Source: JAAXVZ01 sp964392465
GTDB lineage: Archaea; Nanobdellota; Nanobdellia; Woesearchaeales; GW2011-AR15
Direction: 5' to 3'
DNA length: 64,000 bases
Assembly (NCBI GenBank): GCA_964392465.1
Contig: CAYMPC010000001.1
Span: forward strand, 18,692 to 82,691
The notes below the pieces were generated by a model, which was given only the letters and a program-made list of their open reading frames with translations, searched no databases and was not told the DNA's origin. Below, piece by piece: positions 50,796-60,001 of this stretch. Both the position numbers and the translations under genes were made by a program. Within the stretch, counting starts at the first letter, position 1. Each line of letters opens with the position of its first letter.

Positions 50796-51179
50796 TTAAT
50801 TTTTTGATAAGCTATAAAGTGCTTTTAATGCAACAACTGCAGCTCCCGGTGCAACAAACAAAGTAATGTTTGCAAGCAAGGGATCTATAACTCTCATCCA
50901 CTCACCCACAACAGGAATTAATCCAACAACCTTTGTCAAAGTTATTGATAAAGAATTTGCACTTAGCAAGAAAGTCATGCTGGCAATTAGATATAAAGAA
51001 CTTTCTCTGTCCGTTATGTTGAGTAGACCAACAACTAATCCTAGAATACCCAAAGCCCAGAAAATAGTTCCTGTTACAGCAGAAACTGAAGCAATAATTA
51101 ATCCAATTATAAAAGACCAAGGTCCGATCTTGCTTAATATTCCTTCTTTTTTTTCCTCAGGCATATCTTTTTTAGCCAT
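50796..51179 (-). CDS. Small membrane protein
   Basis: Protein of 127 residues with four membrane helices (about 18-36, 38-56, 62-80, 98-120) and a charged N-terminus (MAKKDMPEEKKEG). The start has GGTGAT seven bases upstream. I do not recognise the family by name. It lies convergent with alaX and in front of the tRNA-Trp gene on the same strand, which has its own promoter. Confidence 0.7.
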   Translation of the reverse strand: MAKKDMPEEKKEGILSKIGPWSFIIGLIIASVSAVTGTIFWALGILGLVVGLLNITDRESSLYLIASMTFLLSANSLSITLTKVVGLIPVVGEWMRVIDPLLANITLFVAPGAAVVALKALYSLSKN

Positions 51180-51279
51180 ATTAAATCACCCCACCGAATA
51201 ATAAAAATATAAATTCCTTATTAATTATAAATGTTTTCATTTTTAAGTAGTGCTAATTAAAAAGCAAGAAAAAGAAAAT

Positions 51280-51352
51280 GGGGACGCAGGGATTTGAACC
51301 CCGATCCGACGCTCTGGAGGCGACTATACTAGCCAGGTTGTACTACGTCCCC
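51280..51352 (-). tRNA. trnW: tRNA-Trp (anticodon CCA)
   Basis: 73-base tRNA read on the minus strand. Acceptor GGGGACG pairs with CGTCCCC; D stem GTAC/GTAT; anticodon stem GTCGC/GCGTC with one T-T mismatch, loop CTCCAGA with anticodon CCA; T arm CGGGG-TTCAAAT-CCCTG. The 3' CCA end is not encoded and no intron is present, although archaeal tRNA-Trp often carries one. A TATA box (CTTTATAAATT, 51377-51387) lies about 30 bases upstream. Confidence 0.97.
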
Positions 51353-51376
51353 TTTATCCACCTTAGAAATTACCTT

Positions 51377-51387
51377 AATTTATAAAG
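51377..51387 (-). promoter_or_regulatory. TATA box for tRNA-Trp
   Basis: CTTTATAAATT on the minus strand, centred 30 bases before the tRNA 5' end, matches the archaeal TATA consensus and spacing. Confidence 0.6.
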
Positions 51388-51422
51388 CTTTTTTAATAAC
51401 TTTATATTTTATTAGTTAAAAA

Positions 51423-52850
51423 ATGGAATTTAAAAAATATAGACACTTACTTTTTTCTTATCTTTTGTTTGTCCTAATTTTGCTCTTACTTATTCCTTTG
51501 CTTCATGTCTTATTTATAGAAGGAAGTAATTTTCACTTAAAACTAAGAACAGTTTTCCTTCTACAGAAAATTAATAAGATTGCTGCAATTTCAGGAGTAT
51601 TATTTATTTTTCTTTTAATAAAGAAAGATTTCAAATATCTCAAACCAAAGAGAGAGTATAGGTTTTTCTTGTTATCTTTATTATTTTTTTCCTTAAGTTT
51701 CTACACTCAGTCTAATTTTTTAGACATACTTAACCAAGGGGTAGGAATTAGTGTTGTTAATCAAAAAGCATCCATAGATATGGATTATTTTCGATTTTTA
51801 AATTTAAATGTCTTTAATGATATTGATAATAATGCAGAACTTGTAGATTTAAGCAGCAAAGAAATAAAGAAAGTTGTTTATTCAGAAGGAGCAAGCAACG
51901 ACAAAGAACTCTTCTTAGCAGTATATTCAAACAATTTTTCCACCTCTTCTTTATCCCTAAAACTGAACAACCAGGAGTTTTTTTATAATAATATTGAGTT
52001 AAAAGGAAAAAAGGGTCTTTTATCTATTCCAATAAGTAAAAATTTAATCAAAAACAAAAACGAAATTGAAATTTCAGGTGAAAATATATCTGTTTTTGCA
52101 GGTAATATATATCTTAATGGAAATACATTTTCAAGAGGAAAAAATAGCCGAGAATGGGAGATAATGCAGTGGTGGGAAGCATTAATCTATTTTAAAGAAG
52201 ACTTACCTTTTTATAAAACAGCTTTGTTTAAATTAGGTTTTATTTTTAGAATACTTGCTATCTTTTCTTTATTTATTTTTTCGTTTGGTTTAGGCTTTTT
52301 AAAAAAGATATCCAAGCAATATAAAAAAGAATTGTTCTTTTCAACAGTTTTCGCTTATATTACTTATTGGATAGGTTATAATGTTAGAATTTATTGGGAG
52401 AGTCTTTCCTTCTTGGTTAGTTATTCTGTTTATTTTTTTTTAAGGTTATTATTTGGAAATTCAGCAGTATTAGATTTTTCTAACCCAAATCTTCCTGTTG
52501 TTGGAGTAAATGGATTCATTGCTGGAATTGCAGAACCATGCTCAGGAATAGATAGCATAGCTTTTTTTTGCGTTGCTTTTATCTTACTTACTTTATTTTT
52601 CTGGAAAGAGATCGATTTCAAAAGGCATATTATTGCATTTTTTTTAGGTCTTTTAGGCGCTTTTGTTATTAATATTTTCAGAGTAATTCTTATTTTCCTT
52701 ATAGGAATTTATATTTCACAAGAATTTGCAATAAACATATTTCACACAAACGCAGCAATGATAATCTTCTCAATTTACTTTCTTTTCTTTTGGTTTTTTA
52801 TTACCAAAAAACCTTCTGTAAACAAGAGGAATAGAAACAATAGCAAGTAA
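51423..52850 (+). CDS. Archaeosortase/exosortase family transpeptidase
   Basis: Membrane protein of 475 residues. The catalytic triad of exosortases and archaeosortases is visible in the C-terminal helices: C373 in EPCSGIDS, R420 in VINIFRV, and H441 in NIFHTNAAM. Two to three membrane helices lie at the N-terminus; residues about 100-250 form an outside beta-rich insertion unusual for the family. These enzymes cut proteins with a C-terminal sorting signal and attach them, usually to a lipid. The convergent 3' gene encodes a protein with such a signal (PEF plus helix plus RR), and the two genes overlap by 81 bases. Confidence 0.85.
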   Translation: MEFKKYRHLLFSYLLFVLILLLLIPLLHVLFIEGSNFHLKLRTVFLLQKINKIAAISGVLFIFLLIKKDFKYLKPKREYRFFLLSLLFFSLSFYTQSNFLDILNQGVGISVVNQKASIDMDYFRFLNLNVFNDIDNNAELVDLSSKEIKKVVYSEGASNDKELFLAVYSNNFSTSSLSLKLNNQEFFYNNIELKGKKGLLSIPISKNLIKNKNEIEISGENISVFAGNIYLNGNTFSRGKNSREWEIMQWWEALIYFKEDLPFYKTALFKLGFIFRILAIFSLFIFSFGLGFLKKISKQYKKELFFSTVFAYITYWIGYNVRIYWESLSFLVSYSVYFFLRLLFGNSAVLDFSNPNLPVVGVNGFIAGIAEPCSGIDSIAFFCVAFILLTLFFWKEIDFKRHIIAFFLGLLGAFVINIFRVILIFLIGIYISQEFAINIFHTNAAMIIFSIYFLFFWFFITKKPSVNKRNRNNSK

Positions 52851-53057
52851 GGTAATAATTGTGGTTATGGGGGTGAATTCTGGTACACAAGTACAAGAAC
52901 AAGTTGGATATGGTCCGCAACTTAGATGTGGGACAGGATCGAAACATTCATCCAAAAAACCACCACAAAAACCAGAATAAGCTCTACAGGAGCAAAATTG
53001 GGCTGTAGAAAAAGGGATTAAAATCAAAAAAAGTAGAATCATATATAACTTATTCAT
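52770..53057 (-). CDS. Small Cys-rich secreted protein with PEF-type sorting signal
   Basis: Protein of 95 residues from ATG 53057. Signal peptide (about 1-19, ending in FSTA), then a 45-residue mature part with eight cysteines (QFCSCRAYSGFCGG, DECFDP, LSCGPYPTCSCTC), then VPEFTP directly before a hydrophobic helix (ITTIITLLAIVSIPLVY) and RRFFGNKKPKEKK. This is the tripartite PEF-CTERM design of archaeosortase substrates. It overlaps the last 81 bases of the convergent archaeosortase gene and, by eight bases, the stop of the upstream gene on its own strand. Confidence 0.75.
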   Translation of the reverse strand: MNKLYMILLFLILIPFSTAQFCSCRAYSGFCGGFLDECFDPVPHLSCGPYPTCSCTCVPEFTPITTIITLLAIVSIPLVYRRFFGNKKPKEKKVN

Positions 53058-53832
53058 TTTTTCCATCCACATATAATTCAGTTAGACTATTAATATTTGC
53101 AAGTTCTTTATGGATCCTTAGGCCTAAAAGGCCATATTCTGCCTTTTCTGGAGATAAAGAAAAGACATTATATTCCACATATTCTTTAGTTGAATTAAGT
53201 ATTAAAATATTTCTACTAATCTCCTCTTTTTTATAATCCAACCATATTATAGCTAGGTATGCTGAAGCGTTTTCGCATCTTTTACAAAATATATCTACTG
53301 AAAAACCATAATTTTTTCCTTCGTTTACCTCAAACGGAGCAGAATTTAAAATCAAAAAGTCTTTTTCATTTGCTTTAACATAAAGGCATTTTTCTCCATA
53401 TTTACAATTTATATCTACATACTCGGCCTGTCCTACAATAAGCCAATCTTTAAGCATTCCCTCTTGTTCTTTTTCAAAAGATGGATTAGTAATATTTATT
53501 TTATCAAAGAGGGTTTCATTTAATTCATTTGAAGTTGAGACAGTACTGAAAAATTCATAAGGCGAGCTTATTTTAATAGGATTATAAGCCTCTCTTGCTT
53601 CTTTTTTTTTGAAATAATTTTTTTGATAATAAATTCCATATATTATTCCACAAATACAAATAATCCCAATAATTGAAAAAAGTAAAATCTTATCGAAATA
53701 TATTTTTTTAAAAGCTTTTTTTACAATTTCTTCAGGATACTCGCTCTTAATTAATTTTTCCTTAATAACTTTATCAGAATAACCCTTCTTTTTTGCGTTT
53801 GAAATATAGGAAAGAAGTTCCTTATTTACCAT
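53050..53832 (-). CDS. Membrane-anchored outer-face protein with KKGYS-type N-terminal module
   Basis: Protein of 260 residues. Residues 4-42 (LLSYISNAKKKGYSDKVIKE, then EYPEEIVKKAF) form a small helical UBA-like module also found in the protein at 61846-62499. One membrane helix (about 50-68) is followed by an outside domain of about 175 residues with a lectin- or CBM-like beta-sandwich (ITNPSFEKEQEGMLKDWLIV, FEVNEGKNYGFSVDIFC, YNVFSLSPEKAEYGLLGLRI). It is translationally coupled to the sortase substrate downstream. Confidence 0.75.
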   Translation of the reverse strand: MVNKELLSYISNAKKKGYSDKVIKEKLIKSEYPEEIVKKAFKKIYFDKILLFSIIGIICICGIIYGIYYQKNYFKKKEAREAYNPIKISSPYEFFSTVSTSNELNETLFDKINITNPSFEKEQEGMLKDWLIVGQAEYVDINCKYGEKCLYVKANEKDFLILNSAPFEVNEGKNYGFSVDIFCKRCENASAYLAIIWLDYKKEEISRNILILNSTKEYVEYNVFSLSPEKAEYGLLGLRIHKELANINSLTELYVDGKNE

Positions 53833-53844
53833 AGTTCACCTTTT

Positions 53845-55677
53845 TTAATATAATTTTTTACAAATCTCAAAAATTCTTTCCCCTTCTGCTTTTCCCCTTA
53901 GTTTGTTCATGACTTTTCCAATTAAAGCATTAAAAGGAAGATCTTTATTTTCAGAGATTATTTTTTTAATCTCTCTTTCTATTACAGAGTCATCAAGTTT
54001 ACTATACTTTGAATAATCTATTTTTTTATTATCAGCTATGTCAATCAATATCTCAAAAACAGCATCTTTGCTTATCTCTTTTTTATTTAATCTTTTTAAT
54101 ATTTCACTTATGTTTTTTTCAATATCTATTTCTTTATTGTATCTTTTTTTTATTTCTTTAGGATATTCAATTAAGAAATGCGCTATAAATTTAGGCTCTA
54201 TACTTTTATATTCTCTAATATATCTTTCAAAATCAAATCCTTCTTTGATAATTTCTTTTGCTAATCCTTTATCTATCTTATAAACCTTTGAGAACCTTTC
54301 AATTTTCTCATTTATTAGCTCAGGTAGTTTAATAGACTCCATCATTTTTTTAGTTATACTTATATTAGGAACATCTGTTTCAGGATACATCCTATGGGAA
54401 CCTGGCAGAGGCCTCGCATAGGAAGAAGTGGCATCATTATGATTTGGAATCCTTGTTTCTTCAGGGATGCCGGTTAAGCAATATAAAGCGCGTTCATAAA
54501 TAGAATCTATTGCTTTTTCGCATATCTCTTTTTGTTCAGCAATTATTACAATTAGATCTTCTTCTTTTGCTTTAAAAATCTTTTTTAATTCAGCAAATTC
54601 CTTGTCTAATCTATACTTATTCAAGTCTTCATCAGTATGAATCATGCCCTTTGTTCCATAAGCTTTTGCATACTCGCTTAGCTCTCTTCCAAATGTTTTT
54701 CCAGAACAAATCTCTTTTTTCAACAGCCCTGAAAATTTGGGAAGAACAATAGCATATACTTTTCCACCTCTATTAATCAAGTCGGCAATTATTTTTGATT
54801 CGGAGTTTTTGAATATAAGAGTAACCTCTTTCGAATTCTTTTCAAATCTTTCTAAGCTTCTTTTCTCTAATTCTTTTTTTATCTCTAATAAATTATATTG
54901 TCTTAACACTTCATTTTCAACAAGAGTTTCTAATTTTTTTAAGTCCTGCCATCCTTTAACTTCAATCCTAACTCCTCCTTTTATTGAAATGTTGACATCC
55001 TGCCTTATTGTTCCTATACCTCTTTTAACATTAAAAGATCTTAAAATTGTTCCAAGTTCTAGAGCAGTCTCTTTTACATGTGCAGGATCTTTTAAAGAAG
55101 CATCTGTGCCAATTTCTAACAAAGGAATGCCTTGTCTTGATAAAGAATAGTAAACAGAACTCTCTTCTTTTTTTTCAATTTTACAGGCATCTTCCTCTAA
55201 GTTCAATTGATTGATTTTCACTTTTCCTTTTGATGTGTCTAAAAAAGAATCCTTGCTTTCCAAGCCCACAATGATTGTTCTCTGAAAACCAGAAACAGAA
55301 GACCCATCACTCACTGTTTTCCTCATTACACAAAGAGAGGAAGGGACATCAAGTTTGAATAATTTAGCAACACTTAAAGCAATATTAAAAGCATCCTTAT
55401 TAACAGGATGTGGAGGTTCTTCATCTAGATCAACTAAACAAGATTCGTTTTTATATCCATGATAAACAAAAGTTCTATCTCTAATTTGCTCGTAAGAAGC
55501 AGCCAAATCTGTTTTTCCAGATTCTCCAGAAGAAGCCCTTATTTTTCTTTTTGTTTCTGTAACTAACTCTTTTTCTTCCATTGAAGAAGCACAATCGCAG
55601 AACAGTTTTTTCGTATTCAACTCTTGATGGATTTCAATTCCTGCTTTGAAACCAAGTTTTTGATAATCAATGTCCAT
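53845..55677 (-). CDS. gatE: Glutamyl-tRNA(Gln) amidotransferase subunit E
   Basis: Protein of 610 residues, full length. Signature blocks are GFKAGIEIHQELNTKKLFCDC at the start, RTFVYHGYKNESCLVDLDEEPPH, VMRKTVSDGSSVSGFQRT, LEIGTDASLKDPAHVKETAL, GIGTIRQDVNISIKGG and the C-terminal YqeY-like tail (LPFNALIGKVMNKLRGKAEG). GatE works only with GatD, which lies outside the window, to form Gln-tRNA(Gln) from Glu-tRNA(Gln). This marks the organism as an archaeon without direct glutamine charging or with both systems. Confidence 0.97.
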   Translation of the reverse strand: MDIDYQKLGFKAGIEIHQELNTKKLFCDCASSMEEKELVTETKRKIRASSGESGKTDLAASYEQIRDRTFVYHGYKNESCLVDLDEEPPHPVNKDAFNIALSVAKLFKLDVPSSLCVMRKTVSDGSSVSGFQRTIIVGLESKDSFLDTSKGKVKINQLNLEEDACKIEKKEESSVYYSLSRQGIPLLEIGTDASLKDPAHVKETALELGTILRSFNVKRGIGTIRQDVNISIKGGVRIEVKGWQDLKKLETLVENEVLRQYNLLEIKKELEKRSLERFEKNSKEVTLIFKNSESKIIADLINRGGKVYAIVLPKFSGLLKKEICSGKTFGRELSEYAKAYGTKGMIHTDEDLNKYRLDKEFAELKKIFKAKEEDLIVIIAEQKEICEKAIDSIYERALYCLTGIPEETRIPNHNDATSSYARPLPGSHRMYPETDVPNISITKKMMESIKLPELINEKIERFSKVYKIDKGLAKEIIKEGFDFERYIREYKSIEPKFIAHFLIEYPKEIKKRYNKEIDIEKNISEILKRLNKKEISKDAVFEILIDIADNKKIDYSKYSKLDDSVIEREIKKIISENKDLPFNALIGKVMNKLRGKAEGERIFEICKKLY

Positions 55678-55761
55678 ATAATTGATAAATCTATATTATT
55701 TAAAAAACTTTTTCTAAACAAGAGAAAAGATTTTAAACAAAAACATACTAACCTTTTGAAT

Positions 55762-56166
55762 ATGGCAAAATATACAAAGGAGCAGCTTATATTTTATCTT
55801 AAAAAACTGGCATCTGAACTAAAAAAAACACCAACAATAAAAGAATTAACTAAAAGCAAATATCCTTCTTCTACAACCTATATTAAAAGATTTAAATCAT
55901 GGAATACTGCCTTAAAGATGGCAGGGTTAAAAATTAATGTAAAAAAGAGTTATGATAAAAAGGAGCTTATAGAAAATTTAAAGATATTAGCAAAAGAACT
56001 AGCAAGAATACCTAAGCCAAAAGATTTAAAAGGAAAAAAATGGGCAGGATCCTATTCAACCTACAGAAAGGTTTTTAAGAGTTGGAAAAACGCAGTGAAA
56101 GAAGCAGAATTGACAAATGTTACTACCTCAAGCCTGAAAGAGTATACAAAAAGAAAACAAATTTAA
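55762..56166 (+). CDS. Protein of two homing endonuclease-associated repeats
   Basis: Protein of 134 residues from ATG 55762; a longer frame to 55624 would overlap gatE. It consists of two copies of a repeat of about 50 residues: LIFYLKKLASELKKTPTIKE to SWNTALKMAGLK, and ELIENLKILAKELARIPKPK to SWKNAVKEAEL. The SW-x-x-A-x-x-x-A end and the spaced proline are typical of the homing endonuclease-associated (HNH_repeat) family, which binds DNA. No nuclease domain is present. It precedes DNA ligase by 22 bases, suggesting a chromosome-related role. Confidence 0.75.
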   Translation: MAKYTKEQLIFYLKKLASELKKTPTIKELTKSKYPSSTTYIKRFKSWNTALKMAGLKINVKKSYDKKELIENLKILAKELARIPKPKDLKGKKWAGSYSTYRKVFKSWKNAVKEAELTNVTTSSLKEYTKRKQI

Positions 56167-56188
56167 ATTAACTTTCTATAACAAGGTT

Positions 56189-57958
56189 ATGCTCTATAAA
56201 GAACTAGCAGAATTATACGAGAAAATATCTAGCACTACAAAAAGACTAGAGAAAACTTTCTACATTTCAGAACTAATTAAAAAGACAGATACAGAAGACC
56301 TAGAAAAAGAAATATTAATGATTCAAGGGAAACTTTTTCCTGAATGGGATGATAGGAAATTAGGGATAGCATCAAAGCTTGTAATAAAAGCAATCAATAA
56401 AGCAACAGGAGTTTCTGAAGATAAAATTGAGGAAGAATGGAAAAGAGAGGGAGATTTAGGGAATGTTGCAGAAAAACTAACACAGACTAAGAGACAAAGT
56501 TCTTTATTTCCTAAACAACTGAAAGTTAAAGATGTGTTTGAAAACTTAAGAAGCCTAGCAGAATTAGAAGGAAAAGGAAGTGTTGAAAATAAATTAACAC
56601 AGATATCAGATATGCTTATACATGCAAGCCCAAAAGAAGCCAAGTATATAATAAGGACGCTTGCAGACAATTTAAGAGTGGGTGTGGGCAAAGGAACAGT
56701 TAGAGATGCGGTAGTTTGGGCATTTTTTTCTGAAAAACTAGGAATAAATTATGATAAGGGCATGAATGATATTCAACTTAATCCAAAAAAACAAAAAGAA
56801 TATAATGAGATTTCAGAAAAAATTCAAAATGCATATGACTTAAATAGTGACATGGGAAAGATTGCTAAACTAATAAAACAAAAGGGCCTTTCAGGATTGG
56901 AGGATATTTCTCTTGAAGTAGGTAGTCCTCTTAATGTCATGCTTTTTCAGAAAGCTAAGAACATAGAAGATGCTTTTAGTATTGTTGGCAAGCCTGCTGC
57001 ATTCGAGTATAAATATGATGGGTTCAGGATGCAGATTCATAAAAAGAATAATACAATAAAGATATTCACAAGAAGATTAGAAGAGGTAACAGAGCAATTT
57101 CCTGAAGTGATTGATGTTATCAAAGAAAGAGTAAAAGGAGACAATTTAATATTAGATGCAGAGGCAGTAGGCTTAGATCCAAAAACAAAAAAATATGTTC
57201 CTTTCCAGGCAATCTCTCAGAGGATTAAGAGAAAGTATGATATAGAAGAGCTAGCAAAAAAATTTCCAGTTGAAATAAATGTTTTTGATATTATACTCTT
57301 TGAAAATAAAACATTGATTAATGAGCCTTTCAGCAAGAGGAGAGAAATTCTTGCAAAGATAATTAACGAGCAGCCAGAAAAAATATCTTTGGCAAAACAA
57401 CTAATAACTTCAAAGGTAGAAGAGGCAGAAGAATTCTATAAGAAATCATTATCTTTGGGAGAAGAAGGAGTGATGGCGAAAAATCTTGAGGGCATATATA
57501 AACCAGGGTCAAGAGTAGGTTATGGTGTTAAGATAAAACCAGTGATGGATCCTCTAGATCTGGTTATTATTGGAGCAGAATATGGGGAAGGAAAAAGATC
57601 AGGATGGCTGGCAACTTTTTATATTGCCTGTTCTGATAATGGTGAATTAAAAGAGATAGGAAAGGTTTCTACAGGACTGAAAGAACTGGAAGAGGAAGGA
57701 GTCAGCTTTAAAGAAATTACAGAGCTTCTTAAACCAGCAATTATCAAAACAGCTGGCAAATATGTTGAAGTAAAACCGGAAATTGTAATTGAAGTAGGTT
57801 ATGAAGAAATACAGAAATCTCCAGGATATTCTTCAGGTTATGCTTTGAGGTTTCCAAGATTCTTAAGGTTAAGAACAATGGAAAAGACAGTTGATGACAT
57901 AAATACACTTGAAGATGTTGAAAACTTATATGAACAACAGAGAGGAAGAAATAACTAA
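56189..57958 (+). CDS. lig: ATP-dependent DNA ligase
   Basis: Protein of 589 residues, the normal archaeal size. The N-terminal DNA-binding domain (about 1-220) is followed by the adenylation domain with nucleophile K275 in FEYKYDGFR (motif I), motif III LDAEAVGLD, motif IV FDIILFE, motif V EGVMAKNL, and the oligonucleotide-binding fold. It seals nicks in replication and repair. The start lacks a strong ribosome binding site; translation may be coupled with the repeat protein 22 bases upstream. Confidence 0.97.
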   Translation: MLYKELAELYEKISSTTKRLEKTFYISELIKKTDTEDLEKEILMIQGKLFPEWDDRKLGIASKLVIKAINKATGVSEDKIEEEWKREGDLGNVAEKLTQTKRQSSLFPKQLKVKDVFENLRSLAELEGKGSVENKLTQISDMLIHASPKEAKYIIRTLADNLRVGVGKGTVRDAVVWAFFSEKLGINYDKGMNDIQLNPKKQKEYNEISEKIQNAYDLNSDMGKIAKLIKQKGLSGLEDISLEVGSPLNVMLFQKAKNIEDAFSIVGKPAAFEYKYDGFRMQIHKKNNTIKIFTRRLEEVTEQFPEVIDVIKERVKGDNLILDAEAVGLDPKTKKYVPFQAISQRIKRKYDIEELAKKFPVEINVFDIILFENKTLINEPFSKRREILAKIINEQPEKISLAKQLITSKVEEAEEFYKKSLSLGEEGVMAKNLEGIYKPGSRVGYGVKIKPVMDPLDLVIIGAEYGEGKRSGWLATFYIACSDNGELKEIGKVSTGLKELEEEGVSFKEITELLKPAIIKTAGKYVEVKPEIVIEVGYEEIQKSPGYSSGYALRFPRFLRLRTMEKTVDDINTLEDVENLYEQQRGRNN

Positions 57959-57964
57959 ATTATA

Positions 57965-58864
57965 TTAATAAAACTTTTTTGTGTAAGATATTGCTTTCTC
58001 TAAGCTTGTAAACTTAAGGTTTATAGTCTTTTTTAGTTTTTTTATATTAAAAGTCCTATCTTCAGTAAGAAAACCATACTTTGAAAGATTAAATAAGAAA
58101 TCTTTTCTTATTATTTTTTGTAATAAAGATCCATTAATAGCAAAAAAAATAGCTAACCAATTAGGTATATGAATAATCTTTATTTTTTTATTTATTAGTC
58201 TTAAAAAATCATTTATCCTTAAAGGGTATTCTCCAGTTACATTTAATCTTTCTTTTTTCAATTTTCTCACTAAAAACAAACAATTTACTAGGTCTTTTAC
58301 AAAAATAGGATGTATTAAAGGATTAGTTATTGATATAAAAAATCCTTTTTTAGCAAACCAAAAGATTTTTCCAAAGTTTTTATCGCCTGGTCCAAAAACA
58401 AGTCCACTTCTTAAGATTATATAATCTAACCCAGATTCAAGAATTAGTTTCTCTGATTCGTATTTTGTTTTTTCATATAAATTTGTTGGATTTACTTTTG
58501 ATTCCTCTGAAAAATTTAAACCAGGTCCATAAACGCCAACAGTGCTAATATAAATTAACTTTGAACCTGTTTTTTTACATTCAGATATTATATTCTTAGT
58601 TCCTTTAATATTTGATTCATAAAAAGAATCTTTTTTCTTTGCAGTAGTATTCATTACAGCAGCAAGATGATAAACAACCTCAATCCCTTCAGTAATTCCA
58701 GAAATAGAATTTTGTTTAGTTATATCTCCTACAATCCATTTTACTTTTTTGTCTGTTATTTTATTATTTCTAGTTAAACAAACAAGGTTAACATCTTTAT
58801 CTTTTAAAAAAGAAACCAGATGCCTTCCAATGAATCCAGAAGCACCAGTAACAAGTATCCGCAT
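57965..58864 (-). CDS. NAD-dependent epimerase/dehydratase (extended SDR)
   Basis: Protein of 299 residues. Rossmann motif GASGFIG (7-13), YHLAAVMN, and catalytic YEKTKYESEK (Y-x3-K) are present, with the Ser/Thr of YISTVGVYG upstream. The C-terminal substrate part is short and hydrophobic around WLAIFFAINGSLLQK. It should act on a nucleotide sugar, although 3beta-HSD-like and hopanoid-type SDRs share these motifs. A glycan role fits its neighbours. Confidence 0.85.
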   Translation of the reverse strand: MRILVTGASGFIGRHLVSFLKDKDVNLVCLTRNNKITDKKVKWIVGDITKQNSISGITEGIEVVYHLAAVMNTTAKKKDSFYESNIKGTKNIISECKKTGSKLIYISTVGVYGPGLNFSEESKVNPTNLYEKTKYESEKLILESGLDYIILRSGLVFGPGDKNFGKIFWFAKKGFFISITNPLIHPIFVKDLVNCLFLVRKLKKERLNVTGEYPLRINDFLRLINKKIKIIHIPNWLAIFFAINGSLLQKIIRKDFLFNLSKYGFLTEDRTFNIKKLKKTINLKFTSLEKAISYTKKFY

Positions 58865-58897
58865 ATATTTATAAAAGTATATTTATTTATATCTTTA
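58865..58897. promoter_or_regulatory. Shared divergent promoter region
   Basis: Only 33 bases lie between the divergent starts of the epimerase (58864) and the radical SAM gene (58898). The interval is ATATTTATAAAAGTATATTT and similar AT-only sequence, offering TATA elements in both directions, so both genes likely have leaderless or very short-leader messages. Confidence 0.4.
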
Positions 58898-60001
58898 ATG
58901 GTGAACTATTTGTTTCTTGCAAAATCCATTTTTCTTCATAAGATATCTTATCTTATTGGATATCCTTTAGAACTGCCAATTAGCATAACAATTTCAACAA
59001 CAAAGAGATGTTATTCTAAATGTAAAACTTGTAATCTTTGGAAAATAACAAAAAACACACCCAATCTTGAAAAAAAGGAGCTTTCATTAAATGAATGGGA
59101 ACAAGTTTTAAGAAGCATAGGAAAAGGGCCAATTTGGTTTACTCTAACAGGAGGAGAACCAATGCTTCGTGAAGACCTACCTGAACTTGCTAGATTAATA
59201 GTTAAATATAATTCTCCTAATTACCTTAATATTGCTACAAGCGGGATATATACAAAAAAGACAATCTCCTATATAGATAAAATCTTACAAATAACCTCTA
59301 GAAAAGGAATTGTTGTTACAATAAATTTTTCGATAGATGAAATTAATGAAAAATATGAAACAATAAGGGGTATAAAAGGTTTCAAAGCAGTTAAAAAAAC
59401 CTATTTTGAGCTAAAAAAACTTAAGAGAATATATCCTAACTTAATTATAGGGATTAATGTAGTTCTATCAAAATATAATTATAAGAGATTTGAACTAATA
59501 TGTGATTTTTTAATCAAAGAGTTTCAGCCAGATTCTCTGGTTTCGGAATTAGGAACTAAAAGAAATGCTTTATACTTTCAAGAGGAGATAGGTTTTAATA
59601 AGGGAAAAACTCTAGAAAAACTGAATTATCTTATAAAATTAAAAACACAAACATCATCATCAAAATTAATAGAATATTTTAGAAAAAAATATTATAGACA
59701 AGTAGAATATCAACTTTTAAATAACAAGTCAAATATAAATTGCTATGCGGGCTACACCTCTTGTGAAATTTCTTTTGATGGTAAAATATGGGATTGTGCA
59801 GTTATGACGGAAACAATGGGAGATATTAAAAAACAGAATTTTAATTTTAAAAAAGCTTGGAGATCCAACAAGGCTAAAAAAGTAAGAGAGGCAATAAAAT
59901 TAAGAAAATGCTATTGTAATATGGCAAACCCGAATTATACAAATCAGATTATGTCTTTTCCTATAGAAAACGGTATCACTTTACTTTTGTCTTATAGATG
60001 A
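58898..60001 (+). CDS. Radical SAM/SPASM protein
   Basis: Protein of 367 residues from ATG 58898; the longer frame would overlap the divergent epimerase. The motif CYSKCKTC (C-x3-C-x2-C) is near residue 38; TGGEPM follows about 45 residues later. The C-terminus has INCYAGYTSCEISFDGKIWD, CAVMTETMGDIKKQNFNFKKAW and KCYCNM, the SPASM arrangement with FeS-binding cysteines. The N-terminus has a hydrophobic stretch (YLFLAKSIFLHKISYLIG), typical of archaeal radical SAM proteins acting on lipid-linked or membrane substrates. It converges with a second radical SAM gene (26-base overlap). Confidence 0.85.
   Translation: MVNYLFLAKSIFLHKISYLIGYPLELPISITISTTKRCYSKCKTCNLWKITKNTPNLEKKELSLNEWEQVLRSIGKGPIWFTLTGGEPMLREDLPELARLIVKYNSPNYLNIATSGIYTKKTISYIDKILQITSRKGIVVTINFSIDEINEKYETIRGIKGFKAVKKTYFELKKLKRIYPNLIIGINVVLSKYNYKRFELICDFLIKEFQPDSLVSELGTKRNALYFQEEIGFNKGKTLEKLNYLIKLKTQTSSSKLIEYFRKKYYRQVEYQLLNNKSNINCYAGYTSCEISFDGKIWDCAVMTETMGDIKKQNFNFKKAWRSNKAKKVREAIKLRKCYCNMANPNYTNQIMSFPIENGITLLLSYR

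Noticed and set aside
55624..55761. Longer N-terminus of the homing-repeat protein
   Set aside because: It overlaps gatE and adds hydrophobic residues unlike the repeats.
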